Assembly: GCA_038318385.1 (NCBI GenBank)
Contig: JBBQCD010000010.1
Coordinates: 1-64,000 of the forward strand
Origin: Schlegelella_A sp038318385
GTDB taxonomy: Bacteria > Pseudomonadota > Gammaproteobacteria > Burkholderiales > Burkholderiaceae_C
Reading direction: 5' to 3'
DNA length: 64,000 nucleotides
The notes beneath the pieces were generated by a model that was not told the origin of the DNA, ran no database searches, and saw only the letters and a list, made by a program, of their open reading frames with translations. Below are positions 38,289-46,280 of the stretch, one piece after another; position 1 is the first letter of the stretch; every line of letters begins with the position of its first letter. Position numbers and translations under genes: made by a program.

Positions 38289-39560
38289 ATGCGACCGACG
38301 TTCTCCTGCGTTCCTGCCCCGAGAGCGCTGCGGTCGCGACTGCGCCGCCTCGGTGCCGCGACCCTGCTCGCAGCGAGCGCCGCGCTTCCCGCCTTCGGCG
38401 CCGGCGATCCGTGCGCAGGCGTTGCGCACTGCCGCAACCTGGGGCCGTTCACGGCCACCGTCGTCAAGGTCAACGTCACCCGGCAGGACAGCGTGACGGC
38501 GTACCAGGGCGTGCGCACGACGGTGCGCTTCACCAACGTATCCGATCGCCCTCTCATCCTCGGCTACCGGGATCGATCGAGTTCGGTGACGGACGACAAG
38601 GGGCTGGCCTATCGCTGGTCGTCCAAGGCCTCGGGCATCGGCCTCGTCGGCCGCGACTCGGCCGACCCGCAGTTCCGGCTCGCCCCGGGCGAGTCGCGCG
38701 AAGCCTCGTTCGAGGGCGTCCTCCAGTACAGCCTGCGCCGCCAGGTGGCCGGCAGCGTGTTCTCGCACGACATCACCATCGTCCAGCTGGCGATCGTCGA
38801 TGGCCAGCGCGTGCGCGAGCAACGCGACCATGCGCTGGGCTTCACCGACCTGACCGCGAGCTCCGGCTTCGCCGCGGCGCCGCATGCGCCGTCGCCGTCC
38901 CTCGGCACGCCCTCCCAGGTCGTGCCGGCCGGCAGCACGATGGCGCCCGGAAGCACCGCGGCCGCACCTGCTGTCGCTGCGGGTGCCGACGCCTGCGCCG
39001 GCGCCGTCGCCTGCCAGGCCACCGGACCGCTGGTCGCCACGGTCATGCGGGTCAATGTGACCCAGTCGGGCAACGTCACCGCCTACCAGACGGTGCGCAC
39101 CACGGTGCGCTTCACCAATGTCGGCGCCGGCCCGCTGATCCTCGGCTACCGCAAGGGCAGCGGCGCAGTCAGCGACAACACCGGCCAGGCGTACCGCTGG
39201 GCCTCCAAGGCGATCGGCATCGGGGTCGTCGACGGCGCCTCGGCGGATCCGCAGTTCCGCCTGGCCGTCGGCGAGTCGCGCGAGGCGGCGTTCGAGTCGA
39301 CGCTGCAATACAACGTGCGCCACAGCCACCCCGGCACTGTGTTCTCGCAAGATCTGACGATCGCCGAGCTCGCCATCGTCGGTCCGAGCCAGGTGCGCAC
39401 GCAGCACGAGTACGCGCTGAGCTTCTCCAACCTCTCTGCCGGCACTTCGCTGGCGCCGGCCATCGGGGGTGGTTCCGGCGCAATGGCCGGCGGCCCGGCC
39501 CCGGACGCGCTGCAGACCGTCAACAAGGTCGTCGACCTTTTCAAGGCGTTCAAGAAATGA
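38289..39560 (+). CDS. Secreted protein with two copies of an unknown domain
   Basis: A protein of 423 residues. Signal peptide to about residue 38 (ASAALPAFGAG). Then two homologous units of about 160 residues (roughly 41-200 and 233-395) joined by an Ala/Pro/Ser linker. Shared elements appear in the same order: a CAG...C start, VNVT, VTAYQ-VRTTVRFTNV, PLILGYR, YRW-SKA-GIG, ADPQFRLA-GESREA-FE, and VFS-D-TI. Each unit has two Cys near its start, suggesting a disulfide. The pattern suggests beta-sandwich domains. I do not recognise the family. The ATG at 38289 has AAGGAG. It is first in a run of exported proteins and divergent from the SARP regulator. Confidence 0.75.
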   Translation: MRPTFSCVPAPRALRSRLRRLGAATLLAASAALPAFGAGDPCAGVAHCRNLGPFTATVVKVNVTRQDSVTAYQGVRTTVRFTNVSDRPLILGYRDRSSSVTDDKGLAYRWSSKASGIGLVGRDSADPQFRLAPGESREASFEGVLQYSLRRQVAGSVFSHDITIVQLAIVDGQRVREQRDHALGFTDLTASSGFAAAPHAPSPSLGTPSQVVPAGSTMAPGSTAAAPAVAAGADACAGAVACQATGPLVATVMRVNVTQSGNVTAYQTVRTTVRFTNVGAGPLILGYRKGSGAVSDNTGQAYRWASKAIGIGVVDGASADPQFRLAVGESREAAFESTLQYNVRHSHPGTVFSQDLTIAELAIVGPSQVRTQHEYALSFSNLSAGTSLAPAIGGGSGAMAGGPAPDALQTVNKVVDLFKAFKK

Positions 39561-39597
39561 GCGCCCGTGCCGCTGTCGACCCATTCAGGAGGATCCG

Positions 39598-40626
39598 ATG
39601 AACCATCCCATGACTCGACATCATCGTGCGGCGAACGCCGCCCTTGGCGTGGCCTTCCTGCTGGCCATCTCGGGCTGCGGCAAGTCCGAGTCCCCGGCTC
39701 CAGCCAAACCCGCGACCCCGGTCGCGGCCGCGAAGGTCGCGACAGCAAGCGGCGGCGGCGAGGGCGGTGCCACGGCCGAGGAGGTCGCGCGGCAGGCGCG
39801 CGCTGCCGTGGCCTGCCCGGCGAAGATCGCCACGCCGCCACGGGCCGAAAAAGCGCCGGTGGACGACGTCGTCGGCGTGCGGCCCGGCCTCGGCTACGAG
39901 GAAGCGCTCGGCGCCGTGCTTTGCAGCCATCCGCTGCTGGTGCCCGGCAGCGCGGTCGGCCGCGGCTTCAACCTCAAGGTCGCGCAGGCGTCGTCGCTGC
40001 GCCAGGGCTTCACCGCGCGCGCCGCCGAGCCCCGCGTCGTCAAGACCAGCAAGCAGATCCTTCGGGAGATGCAGAACGAGACGATCGCACGCGGCGGCAA
40101 CTCGATTCGCGAGGACCTGAAGCCGGGGCAGGTGAAATGGTTCGTCGGCACGATGGGCCTGCCGGGGCAGGAACGGGTGCTGAGCGTGGCGCGCGAGGAG
40201 CGCTTCGTCGCCGCGGAGAGTCCGACCGTGGCCAGCGTCACCGCGGCGCTGCTGAAGAAGTACGGCCCGCCGACCGAGAACCAGCCAGCGGCGAGTTCGC
40301 GGCTGCCGCTGCTGCGCTGGGCCCACGACCCGCTCGGACGGTTGGTCACGGAGACCTCGCCGCTGTTTCACAAGTGCGTCGGCAGCTCCGATCCGGACGG
40401 CGGCGCGAACCTCTCGCCCGATTGCGGCCTCGTGGTCCAGGCGATCCTGATCCCGCAGAAGGACAACCCCGACCTCGTCGACCGCATGCAGGTCGGCGTC
40501 GTCGACCAGGCCGGCGGCTATCGCCTGATCAGCGACACCGAGCGCGCTCTCGGCCAGGCCGATCAGCAGCGTCGAAGCCAGGAGGTCGAGCGGGCGGCGA
40601 AGAACACCAAGGGACCGTCGCTGTGA
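39598..40626 (+). CDS. Lipoprotein, unknown function
   Basis: A protein of 342 residues. Lipobox LLAISGCGKS with a following Ala/Pro/Lys linker; start ATG 39598 with an AGGAGG site. The body has four further Cys (ACPAK, LCSHP, KCVGS, DCGLV) likely forming disulfides. Segments such as LKKYGPPTE...LLRWAHDPLGR resemble a small exported fold. I do not recognise the family. It starts 37 bases after the tandem-domain protein and its stop overlaps the next GTG, so they form one operon. Confidence 0.7.
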   Translation: MNHPMTRHHRAANAALGVAFLLAISGCGKSESPAPAKPATPVAAAKVATASGGGEGGATAEEVARQARAAVACPAKIATPPRAEKAPVDDVVGVRPGLGYEEALGAVLCSHPLLVPGSAVGRGFNLKVAQASSLRQGFTARAAEPRVVKTSKQILREMQNETIARGGNSIREDLKPGQVKWFVGTMGLPGQERVLSVAREERFVAAESPTVASVTAALLKKYGPPTENQPAASSRLPLLRWAHDPLGRLVTETSPLFHKCVGSSDPDGGANLSPDCGLVVQAILIPQKDNPDLVDRMQVGVVDQAGGYRLISDTERALGQADQQRRSQEVERAAKNTKGPSL

Positions 40627-41450
40627 GGCCGATCCTCGCGGCCACCCTGGGCGCCGCGTCGGCCGCGATCGTGCTGGCACTGGCGGCCTGCGATCGGCTC
40701 GGGACGGCGGCGGCCATCGTGCCGACGACATCGGCTGCGCTTTCCGTTGCGGCGCCTTCCGGGCAGGGGCGGCAGCCCGCGGCGGCGGCGGTGCTGTCAG
40801 GCGCGCCGGAGACCACCGCCGCTGTACTCCAGCGCCCTGTTGCGGCTCAGCACCGTGCTGCAGTGCCGCAGGCTCCTGTTGCCGTCGGCTCGCGCTTCGC
40901 CGGCCGCAGCCGCGAAGTCGTCAACCCCGACAACGCGACGATGGTCCTGCTCTACCAGGACCTTGCCGGCCTGAAGCCGCCGATGGAGGAATGGGTCGAG
41001 AAAGACGGGCGCGTGCAGTTCGCCGCGCCGCCCGAGAAGGCGGCACGGCGCGAGGCGGTGCGCGCCGAGCTGGAAGCGGCGAGCGCCGCCGTTCAGGGCA
41101 TCGGCAGGATCCGCTTGTCGATCGACAATGCCGGCCTCAGCGACTACGACCCCGCCAACGGCGAGTTCACGGTCCAGGCCTTGAGCCCGTCCTCGGAGCT
41201 CGGCTTCGCCGCCCTCGGCCGAAAGGTCGTCACCCGGTTTGCAAACGGCGACACCGTGCAGTTCTGGGCGGTGCCGCCCGCGCAGGCACAGGCCGTGCGC
41301 GACCGGATTCGAAGCCGGCCCGTCGCACTCGATGTCGTGCTGCGGATCATCGATGTCCAGCCCGGCCCGAGTGGTGGTGCCATCGTCACCCACGTCGAGT
41401 CGTACGCCTTGCGAGCGAGCGACGGGACGACACTGGCGCGGATCCCTTGA
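40623..41450 (+). CDS. Lipoprotein, unknown function
   Basis: A protein of 275 residues starting at GTG 40623, which overlaps the previous stop (GTGA). The signal ends at a lipobox (IVLALAACDRL) followed by about 60 Ala/Pro/Val-rich linker residues. The rest (about 90-275) is mixed alpha/beta: an Ala/Glu helix and then RIRLSIDNAGLSDYDPANGEFTVQAL. No Cys remains after the lipobox. I do not recognise it. With the gene before, it makes a pair of envelope lipoproteins behind the secreted tandem-domain protein. Confidence 0.7.
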   Translation: MRPILAATLGAASAAIVLALAACDRLGTAAAIVPTTSAALSVAAPSGQGRQPAAAAVLSGAPETTAAVLQRPVAAQHRAAVPQAPVAVGSRFAGRSREVVNPDNATMVLLYQDLAGLKPPMEEWVEKDGRVQFAAPPEKAARREAVRAELEAASAAVQGIGRIRLSIDNAGLSDYDPANGEFTVQALSPSSELGFAALGRKVVTRFANGDTVQFWAVPPAQAQAVRDRIRSRPVALDVVLRIIDVQPGPSGGAIVTHVESYALRASDGTTLARIP

Positions 41451-41575
41451 ACCCCACGACGTGAGCGATCATGAATGCCCGTCCATCCATGCCCCACCCA
41501 GTACTCAACCCCTCGGCGCCCGGGCTGTCGGGCGCAAGCCGCCGCCTTGGCGGCGTGTCGACCAGGAGCTGCAAC

Positions 41576-42007
41576 ATGACCATCGAATCGCATCCGATCC
41601 GGCGGGCTTGCGCCATTGCCGTTGCCGGCCTGGCGCTGGCCGCCTCCACGTGGGCGCAGAAGGCGCCCGAGGCCTGGGAGCATCTCGAGACTCCCGCCTT
41701 CAAGACGGCGTGGACCCAGGCACTCGGGGCGAAGGCGCGCACGCCCTGGCTGGCGCGGCGCGACGGGCCGGCGCCGCAGCCGGTCTATCAGCAGGTCGCC
41801 GGCGAGCGCTACGTGATGAACTCGTTCTGCAAGAACCACGACTGCAACGACTACAGCGCGGTGCTCCTCTATTCGCCGCAGCGCAAGGTCGTCTACGGGA
41901 CCGTCTTCGAGAAAGGGCGCACCACGCTGCTCGGCGAGCCGCCCCCTGCCGTGGCGACGGAGCTTGCCGCGCTGTGGAAGAAGGAGTGGCGCTCGGCGCC
42001 GAAATGA
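41576..42007 (+). CDS. Ivy-family periplasmic lysozyme inhibitor
   Basis: A protein of 143 residues with a signal peptide ending near STWAQ. The Ivy signature loop is present: SFCKNHDCNDY, where the family has CKPHDC; the loop between the two Cys plugs the lysozyme active site. Length and the second half (SAVLLYSPQRKVVYGTVFEKG) also fit. The ATG at 41576 is preceded by CAGGAG. It binds and blocks c-type lysozymes or lytic transglycosylases in the periplasm. It follows three exported-protein genes after 125 bases, so it may have its own promoter. Confidence 0.85.
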   Translation: MTIESHPIRRACAIAVAGLALAASTWAQKAPEAWEHLETPAFKTAWTQALGAKARTPWLARRDGPAPQPVYQQVAGERYVMNSFCKNHDCNDYSAVLLYSPQRKVVYGTVFEKGRTTLLGEPPPAVATELAALWKKEWRSAPK

Positions 42008-42083
42008 CGCCGGGCACCGGCTAGGATCCGCGCAGGCGCCTCGACGCGAGGTCGCGAATCGAAACCGCGCCTGGGGGGTCCCG

Positions 42084-42788
42084 ATGACGACGCCGCTCGA
42101 CTACCTGAACCCGCAGCTGCCGCCGCGCCTGAAGCGCGTGACGATGCCGGTCGTCGACGCGAGCGCGCGAACGCTCGAAGGCTACGGCAGGCTGGTCGAC
42201 GATCCCGCCGCGTGCGACGTCGAGATCGTTCGCTGGCCGGCGCGCGGCACCCGGCCCGTCGACGCCGACACCGGCGACCAGGGCGGCACCACCGAGGGCG
42301 TGTTCGTCAGCCAGTGGCAGGGCGACATCCTCTACGGCCGCAACGAGGCCGTCGGCGGCCACTACGTCCTCGCCTATGCGCAGATGCCCGAGTCGGCGCG
42401 CACCGACCATGCGTCGGCACCGCCGCGCATGCTGCTCTGGCACGCGAACTACCACCCCGACGGCGGCCAGCTCTTCTTTCCCTTGGATGCGCTGCCGTTC
42501 TACGTCCCGCTGGCCTTGCCCGGGGACGACGTGACGCCGGAGCGCTTCGTCTGCTTCCGCTTCGACGGCCGCCAGGGGCTCTACATCCATCCCGACATCT
42601 GGCACGAGGGCGTCTTCGGCCTCGCCGGCACGCAGCGCTTCTTCGATCGCCAGGGCGCCGTGCATGCGCGCGTCTCTGTCGACTTCGCGCGCGAGTTCGG
42701 GTGTCTGCTCGAGGCGCCGATCCATGTCGCCGCGTCCGCCGCAACTGCGCTGGCCGGGGCTGCTGCCGGCGCGGAGGCCGGGCGATGA
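42084..42788 (+). CDS. Ureidoglycolate lyase (AllA)-like protein
   Basis: A protein of 234 residues with a cupin-type fold. Family traits are LPFYVPLALPGDDVTPERFVCFRFDGRQGLYIHPDIWHEGVF, where GLYIHPDIWHEG corresponds to the conserved G(V/I)..HPGTWH segment of ureidoglycolate hydrolase/lyase. True AllA (about 160-170 residues) splits ureidoglycolate into glyoxylate and urea; this one is longer at the N-terminus, so it may act on a different substrate. The ATG at 42084 sits behind a G-run. The stop overlaps the ATG of the next gene (ATGA). Confidence 0.7.
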   Translation: MTTPLDYLNPQLPPRLKRVTMPVVDASARTLEGYGRLVDDPAACDVEIVRWPARGTRPVDADTGDQGGTTEGVFVSQWQGDILYGRNEAVGGHYVLAYAQMPESARTDHASAPPRMLLWHANYHPDGGQLFFPLDALPFYVPLALPGDDVTPERFVCFRFDGRQGLYIHPDIWHEGVFGLAGTQRFFDRQGAVHARVSVDFAREFGCLLEAPIHVAASAATALAGAAAGAEAGR

Positions 42789-43906
42789 TGCGGCGGCGCC
42801 GCTGGATCGCCGCCGTGGCAGCCGGCGTGACGGTGGCGCCGTGGCCGATCGGTGCGGCGCCGGCCGGCGCTGCAGAGCCGGGCGTCGCGGGACCGGCCCC
42901 CGACTCCCTTCGCGACGCCGTGCGAGCAGCCATCGATGCCGGCGCCGCCCAGGCTCCGCTGACCCACGGCGTGGTCGTCGAGCAGAAGCGGCAGATCGTC
43001 GCCGAGGCCTATTTCAGCGCCGACGACAAGCCCAGCGGCACGTGGTTTCCGCGCCGCGTCGCCTTCGACGCCGGCACGCTCCACGACATGCGCTCGGTGA
43101 CCAAGAGCGTCGTCGGGCTGCTCGTCGGCGTGGCCGAAGCGCGCGGCCACCTCGACCCCGAACGTCCGGTGATGGACTGGTTTCCCGAGCACGCGGCGCT
43201 GGCCACCGCCGAACGCAGGGCCATCCGTCTGGAGCATCTGCTGACGATGACGGCGGGCTTCGACTGGGACGAGACCAGCATCACTTACGGCAACCTCGTC
43301 AACAGCGAGACGCGGATGGGCTTGTCGTCCGATCCCGTGGGCTTCGTGCTGTCCCGCGACATGGTCGCCGCGCCCGGCAGCCGCTTCGCCTACAGCGGCG
43401 GCGCAACGCTGCTGCTGGCGGAGATCGTCGAGCGCGCGACCGGCCAGCCGATCGACACGCTCGCGCGCGAGGCGCTGTTCGCGCCGCTCGGCATCGACCA
43501 TTTCGAGTGGCGTCGTACGCTGCGCGGCAAGGCGCTGCCGTACTCGGGCTTGCGACTGGCGCCGCGGTCGATGGCCAGGATCGGCCGGCTGATGCTCGAC
43601 GGCGGGCGGGTCGACGAAGCGACGCTCGTTCCCGAATCGTGGGTCGCGGGACTGCAGCGTCGCCACGTCGCCGACACCGGCGACGGGCTCGGCTACGGCT
43701 GGCAGTGGTGGGTCGGGCGCATCCTCCGCGGCCCCGGCGTCGGGCTCGACTGGTTCGCGGGGCTGGGCAACGGCGGCCAGGTGCTGATGGTCCTGCCGGC
43801 GCTCGACGCGACCATCGCGGTGACGGCAGGGCGCTACAACACCCGGGCCAGCGGACGTCCTTCCCTGGCGATCTGCCAGAAGGTCATCGCGGCCCTGACC
43901 GGCTGA
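42785..43906 (+). CDS. Beta-lactamase-fold serine hydrolase
   Basis: A protein of 373 residues. Signal peptide, then a class C beta-lactamase/DD-peptidase fold: the SxxK nucleophile S104-V-T-K107 in HDMRSVTKSVVG, and Tyr in FAYSGGATLLLAE (YxN-like, here YSG). The third motif is near GLGNGGQVLMV, where HxG/KTG would be expected. The target may be an ester or amide, not necessarily a lactam. The ATG at 42785 overlaps the AllA-like stop. It ends at a strong hairpin shared with the convergent DUF4404 gene. Confidence 0.85.
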   Translation: MMRRRRWIAAVAAGVTVAPWPIGAAPAGAAEPGVAGPAPDSLRDAVRAAIDAGAAQAPLTHGVVVEQKRQIVAEAYFSADDKPSGTWFPRRVAFDAGTLHDMRSVTKSVVGLLVGVAEARGHLDPERPVMDWFPEHAALATAERRAIRLEHLLTMTAGFDWDETSITYGNLVNSETRMGLSSDPVGFVLSRDMVAAPGSRFAYSGGATLLLAEIVERATGQPIDTLAREALFAPLGIDHFEWRRTLRGKALPYSGLRLAPRSMARIGRLMLDGGRVDEATLVPESWVAGLQRRHVADTGDGLGYGWQWWVGRILRGPGVGLDWFAGLGNGGQVLMVLPALDATIAVTAGRYNTRASGRPSLAICQKVIAALTG

Positions 43907-43908
43907 GT

Positions 43909-43932
43909 CGGCCGGGCGCGGATGCCCGGCCG
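43909..43932. terminator. Bidirectional hairpin between convergent genes
   Basis: CGGCCGGGC pairs perfectly with GCCCGGCCG (9 bp) around a 6-base loop. It lies between the beta-lactamase-fold gene stop and the DUF4404 stop. The T-tract is minimal, but position and stem strength suggest two-way termination. Confidence 0.6.
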
Positions 43933-43933
43933 T

Positions 43934-44203
43934 TCAGATGCCCATGTTGCCGAGCTGTTCGGTGATCTGGTTCATGACCGTCGCCAGGCGCGGGTGAGAC
44001 GCTTCGAAGCGGAGGATCGAGGCCTTCAGCCGGTCGCCGAGGTTCACGTCATTGCTGGCGAGCTGCGGGTTCGCGAGTGTCATTTCGATGTCGTGCACGA
44101 GCTGTGCGAGCTGCAACCGGGCCTCCTCGTCGCCGACGTCGAGAGCGGCGACTTCCGATCGCAGCCGGTTCAGGGAGTCTTCGAGGTGCTTGGGGTCTTG
44201 CAT
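43934..44203 (-). CDS. DUF4404-family small protein
   Basis: A protein of 89 residues, all-helical: MQDPKHLEDSLNRLRSEVAAL, then LVHDIEMTLANP and FEASHPRLATVMNQI at the end. This matches DUF4404, about 85-90 residues, function unknown. The ATG at 44203 is chosen because the family begins there; the frame stays open further upstream but without conserved residues. It is probably cytoplasmic. It is divergent from the Bug protein gene 260 bases away. Confidence 0.7.
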   Translation of the reverse strand: MQDPKHLEDSLNRLRSEVAALDVGDEEARLQLAQLVHDIEMTLANPQLASNDVNLGDRLKASILRFEASHPRLATVMNQITEQLGNMGI

Positions 44204-44463
44204 GGGGACCTTTCCGGCGATCTGAGCGGCGCCGTGTGTACGGATTTTCGAACTGAATGTTCTCAGCGCATTGCCGGCGAGGTCGAAATCAGGGGGCAGG
44301 CGCCGGGCACTCATCCGGTCTTCTATCACCTTCTTCGATCGAGTCATGCGAAGTCCCCTCACGGGGGCTCTGCCGGTACTTTGCGGGGCCGCGCCGCCGG
44401 GCCTACAGTCGGGTGTGGATCCCGGCGTGCAGAAGGCCTCGCCGCCACCTCCAGGAGATTGCG

Positions 44464-45459
44464 ATGATCGTTCGATCACGGCCGTGCCGCGTGCGCGCCA
44501 CCTTCCGTGGACTCGCCCTCGGCATTTCGCTGGCCCTTTGCATGCTGCCCATCGCCCAGGCCCAGCCGGCCTCCGTCAAGGTCGTCACGGGTTTCGCCCC
44601 CGGCGGCAGCGTCGATGCGCTGGCCCGCATGACCGCAGACGCGATCGGTGCAGCCACCGGGCGCACCGCGATCGTCGAGAACAAGACCGGCGCCGGCGGC
44701 CGCCTTGCGGTCGATCTCGTGAAGAGCGCGCCGCCCGACGGCGACACGCTGCTCGTGGCCCCGCAGGGCCCGATGACGCTGTTCACGCACGTCTTCAAGG
44801 ACAAGCTCCGCTACGACCCGGCCAAGGACTTCAGCCCGATCACGCGCCTGGCCACCGCGGACTTCGCCCTGACGATCGGGCCGCTGGTGCCGGCGACGGA
44901 TCTCGCCGGCTTCCGCGTCTGGTTGCAAAAGGCCGGCGACAAGGCGAGCTTCGGCTCTCCCGGAGCCGGGACGCTGCCGCACTTCGTCGGCATCTCGGTC
45001 GGCGAGAAGCTCGGCGTTCCGATGACCCACGTGCCGTACCAGGGCTCGGCCCGGTCGATGATCGATCTCGCCGGCGGACAGATCGCTGCCGCCGTCTCGC
45101 CGGTCACCGAGGCGCTGGAACTGCACAAGGCCGGCAAGGTGCACATCATCGCGACCACCGGCGCAAAGCGATCGCCGTTCGTGCCCGAAGTCCCGACCTT
45201 CAAGGAAGCCGGCATCGACATCGAAGTGCCGCTCTGGTTCGCCTTGTACGGGCCGGCGGGGATGCCGGAGGCGACGGTCGAGAAACTGCGCAAGGCGGTC
45301 GATGCCGCGTTCACCACCCCCGATGCCGCGCAGCGCCTCGCCAAGCTCGGCCTCGTCGCCGCTCCCCTCACGCCGAGCGAACTCGAGTCGCTGCGGCAGC
45401 GCGAGACGGCGATGTGGGCACCGATCGTCAAGGCATCCGGATTCACGCCGTCCAATTGA
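44464..45459 (+). CDS. Bug/TctC-type tripartite tricarboxylate receptor
   Basis: Periplasmic binding protein of 331 residues with a signal peptide ending at QAQP. Bug markers: VKVVTGFAPGGSVDALARM, IVENKTGAGGRLAVDLV and THVPYQGSARSMIDLAGGQI. Bug proteins are greatly expanded in Burkholderiales and bind carboxylates or amino acids. No TctA/TctB permease genes lie beside it, so it is an orphan receptor. The ATG at 44464 has CAGGAG. Confidence 0.93.
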   Translation: MIVRSRPCRVRATFRGLALGISLALCMLPIAQAQPASVKVVTGFAPGGSVDALARMTADAIGAATGRTAIVENKTGAGGRLAVDLVKSAPPDGDTLLVAPQGPMTLFTHVFKDKLRYDPAKDFSPITRLATADFALTIGPLVPATDLAGFRVWLQKAGDKASFGSPGAGTLPHFVGISVGEKLGVPMTHVPYQGSARSMIDLAGGQIAAAVSPVTEALELHKAGKVHIIATTGAKRSPFVPEVPTFKEAGIDIEVPLWFALYGPAGMPEATVEKLRKAVDAAFTTPDAAQRLAKLGLVAAPLTPSELESLRQRETAMWAPIVKASGFTPSN

Positions 45460-45540
45460 AGGCGATGCCTCGTTCGCGGCGCTTTCCGCACGCAGCCGCG
45501 CCGCTGTCCCCCTCCGCTCGTTTCCACCCTGAGAGTCAAC

Positions 45541-46245
45541 ATGACCACCGAACTCGCATCCCGCCCCGTTGTTGCCAGTGAACTCGACATACTCGCCGCG
45601 CTGGTCCCTCTGGCCGGGAAGGACATCATCGAACTCGGCTGCGGCGCCGCCGAACTGGCGCGCGCGCTCATGCGGCGCCATCCCGACAGCCGATTCACCG
45701 GTGTGGAGGTCGACGAACGCCAGCATGCGAAGAATCTCGCGGCGCCGCAGCCGGGCATGCGATTCGTCGCCGGCGTGGCACAGGCGATCCCGTTCCCGGA
45801 CGTGAGCTTCGACCTCGCGCTGATGCTGAAGTCGCTGCACCACGTGCCGGTCGCCGAGATGGCGCAGGCACTGGCCGAGGTGGTGCGCGTGCTGCGCCCG
45901 GGCGGCCATCTCTATGTCTCGGAACCGGTCTATGCCGGCGCGCTCAACGACGTGATCCGCCTCTTCAACGAGGAAGGCGCGGTGCGCGCGGCGGCGCAGG
46001 CGGCGCTCGACACGGCATTGCGCATGGAGGTCTGGACGCAGGTGGCCGAACAGCGCTTCGACCTGGCCGTGCATTTCGCCGACTTCGCCGACTTCGAGCG
46101 GCGCACGATCGGGGTCACCTTCGCCGAACGCCATCTCGACGCGACCCAGCTGGCCGCGGTCCGCGCCGCCTTCGAGCCGCACCTCGGTGCCGACGGGGCG
46201 CGCTTCACCCGTCCGATGCACGTGCGGATGCTGCGGCGCAACTGA
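45541..46245 (+). CDS. Class I SAM-dependent methyltransferase
   Basis: A protein of 234 residues. SAM motif I is IIELGCGAAELARALM, acidic motif II is FTGVEVDERQ, then the post-II motif SFDLALMLKSLHHVP, and LRPGGHLYVSEPVY. This is the Methyltransf_11/25 type. The ATG at 45541 follows GAGAGTCAAC. The substrate cannot be told. It starts 81 bases after the Bug gene and converges on the TTC38-like gene. Confidence 0.88.
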   Translation: MTTELASRPVVASELDILAALVPLAGKDIIELGCGAAELARALMRRHPDSRFTGVEVDERQHAKNLAAPQPGMRFVAGVAQAIPFPDVSFDLALMLKSLHHVPVAEMAQALAEVVRVLRPGGHLYVSEPVYAGALNDVIRLFNEEGAVRAAAQAALDTALRMEVWTQVAEQRFDLAVHFADFADFERRTIGVTFAERHLDATQLAAVRAAFEPHLGADGARFTRPMHVRMLRRN

Positions 46246-46280
46246 CCCGCGAACGCGGCAGGCGCCGCGGCGGCCGCCGG

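Noticed and set aside
39567..41450. Single 627-residue protein spanning both lipoprotein genes
   Set aside because: The first half is out of frame with a well-formed lipoprotein having its own AGGAGG site and lipobox; the second half begins naturally at the GTG that overlaps its stop.
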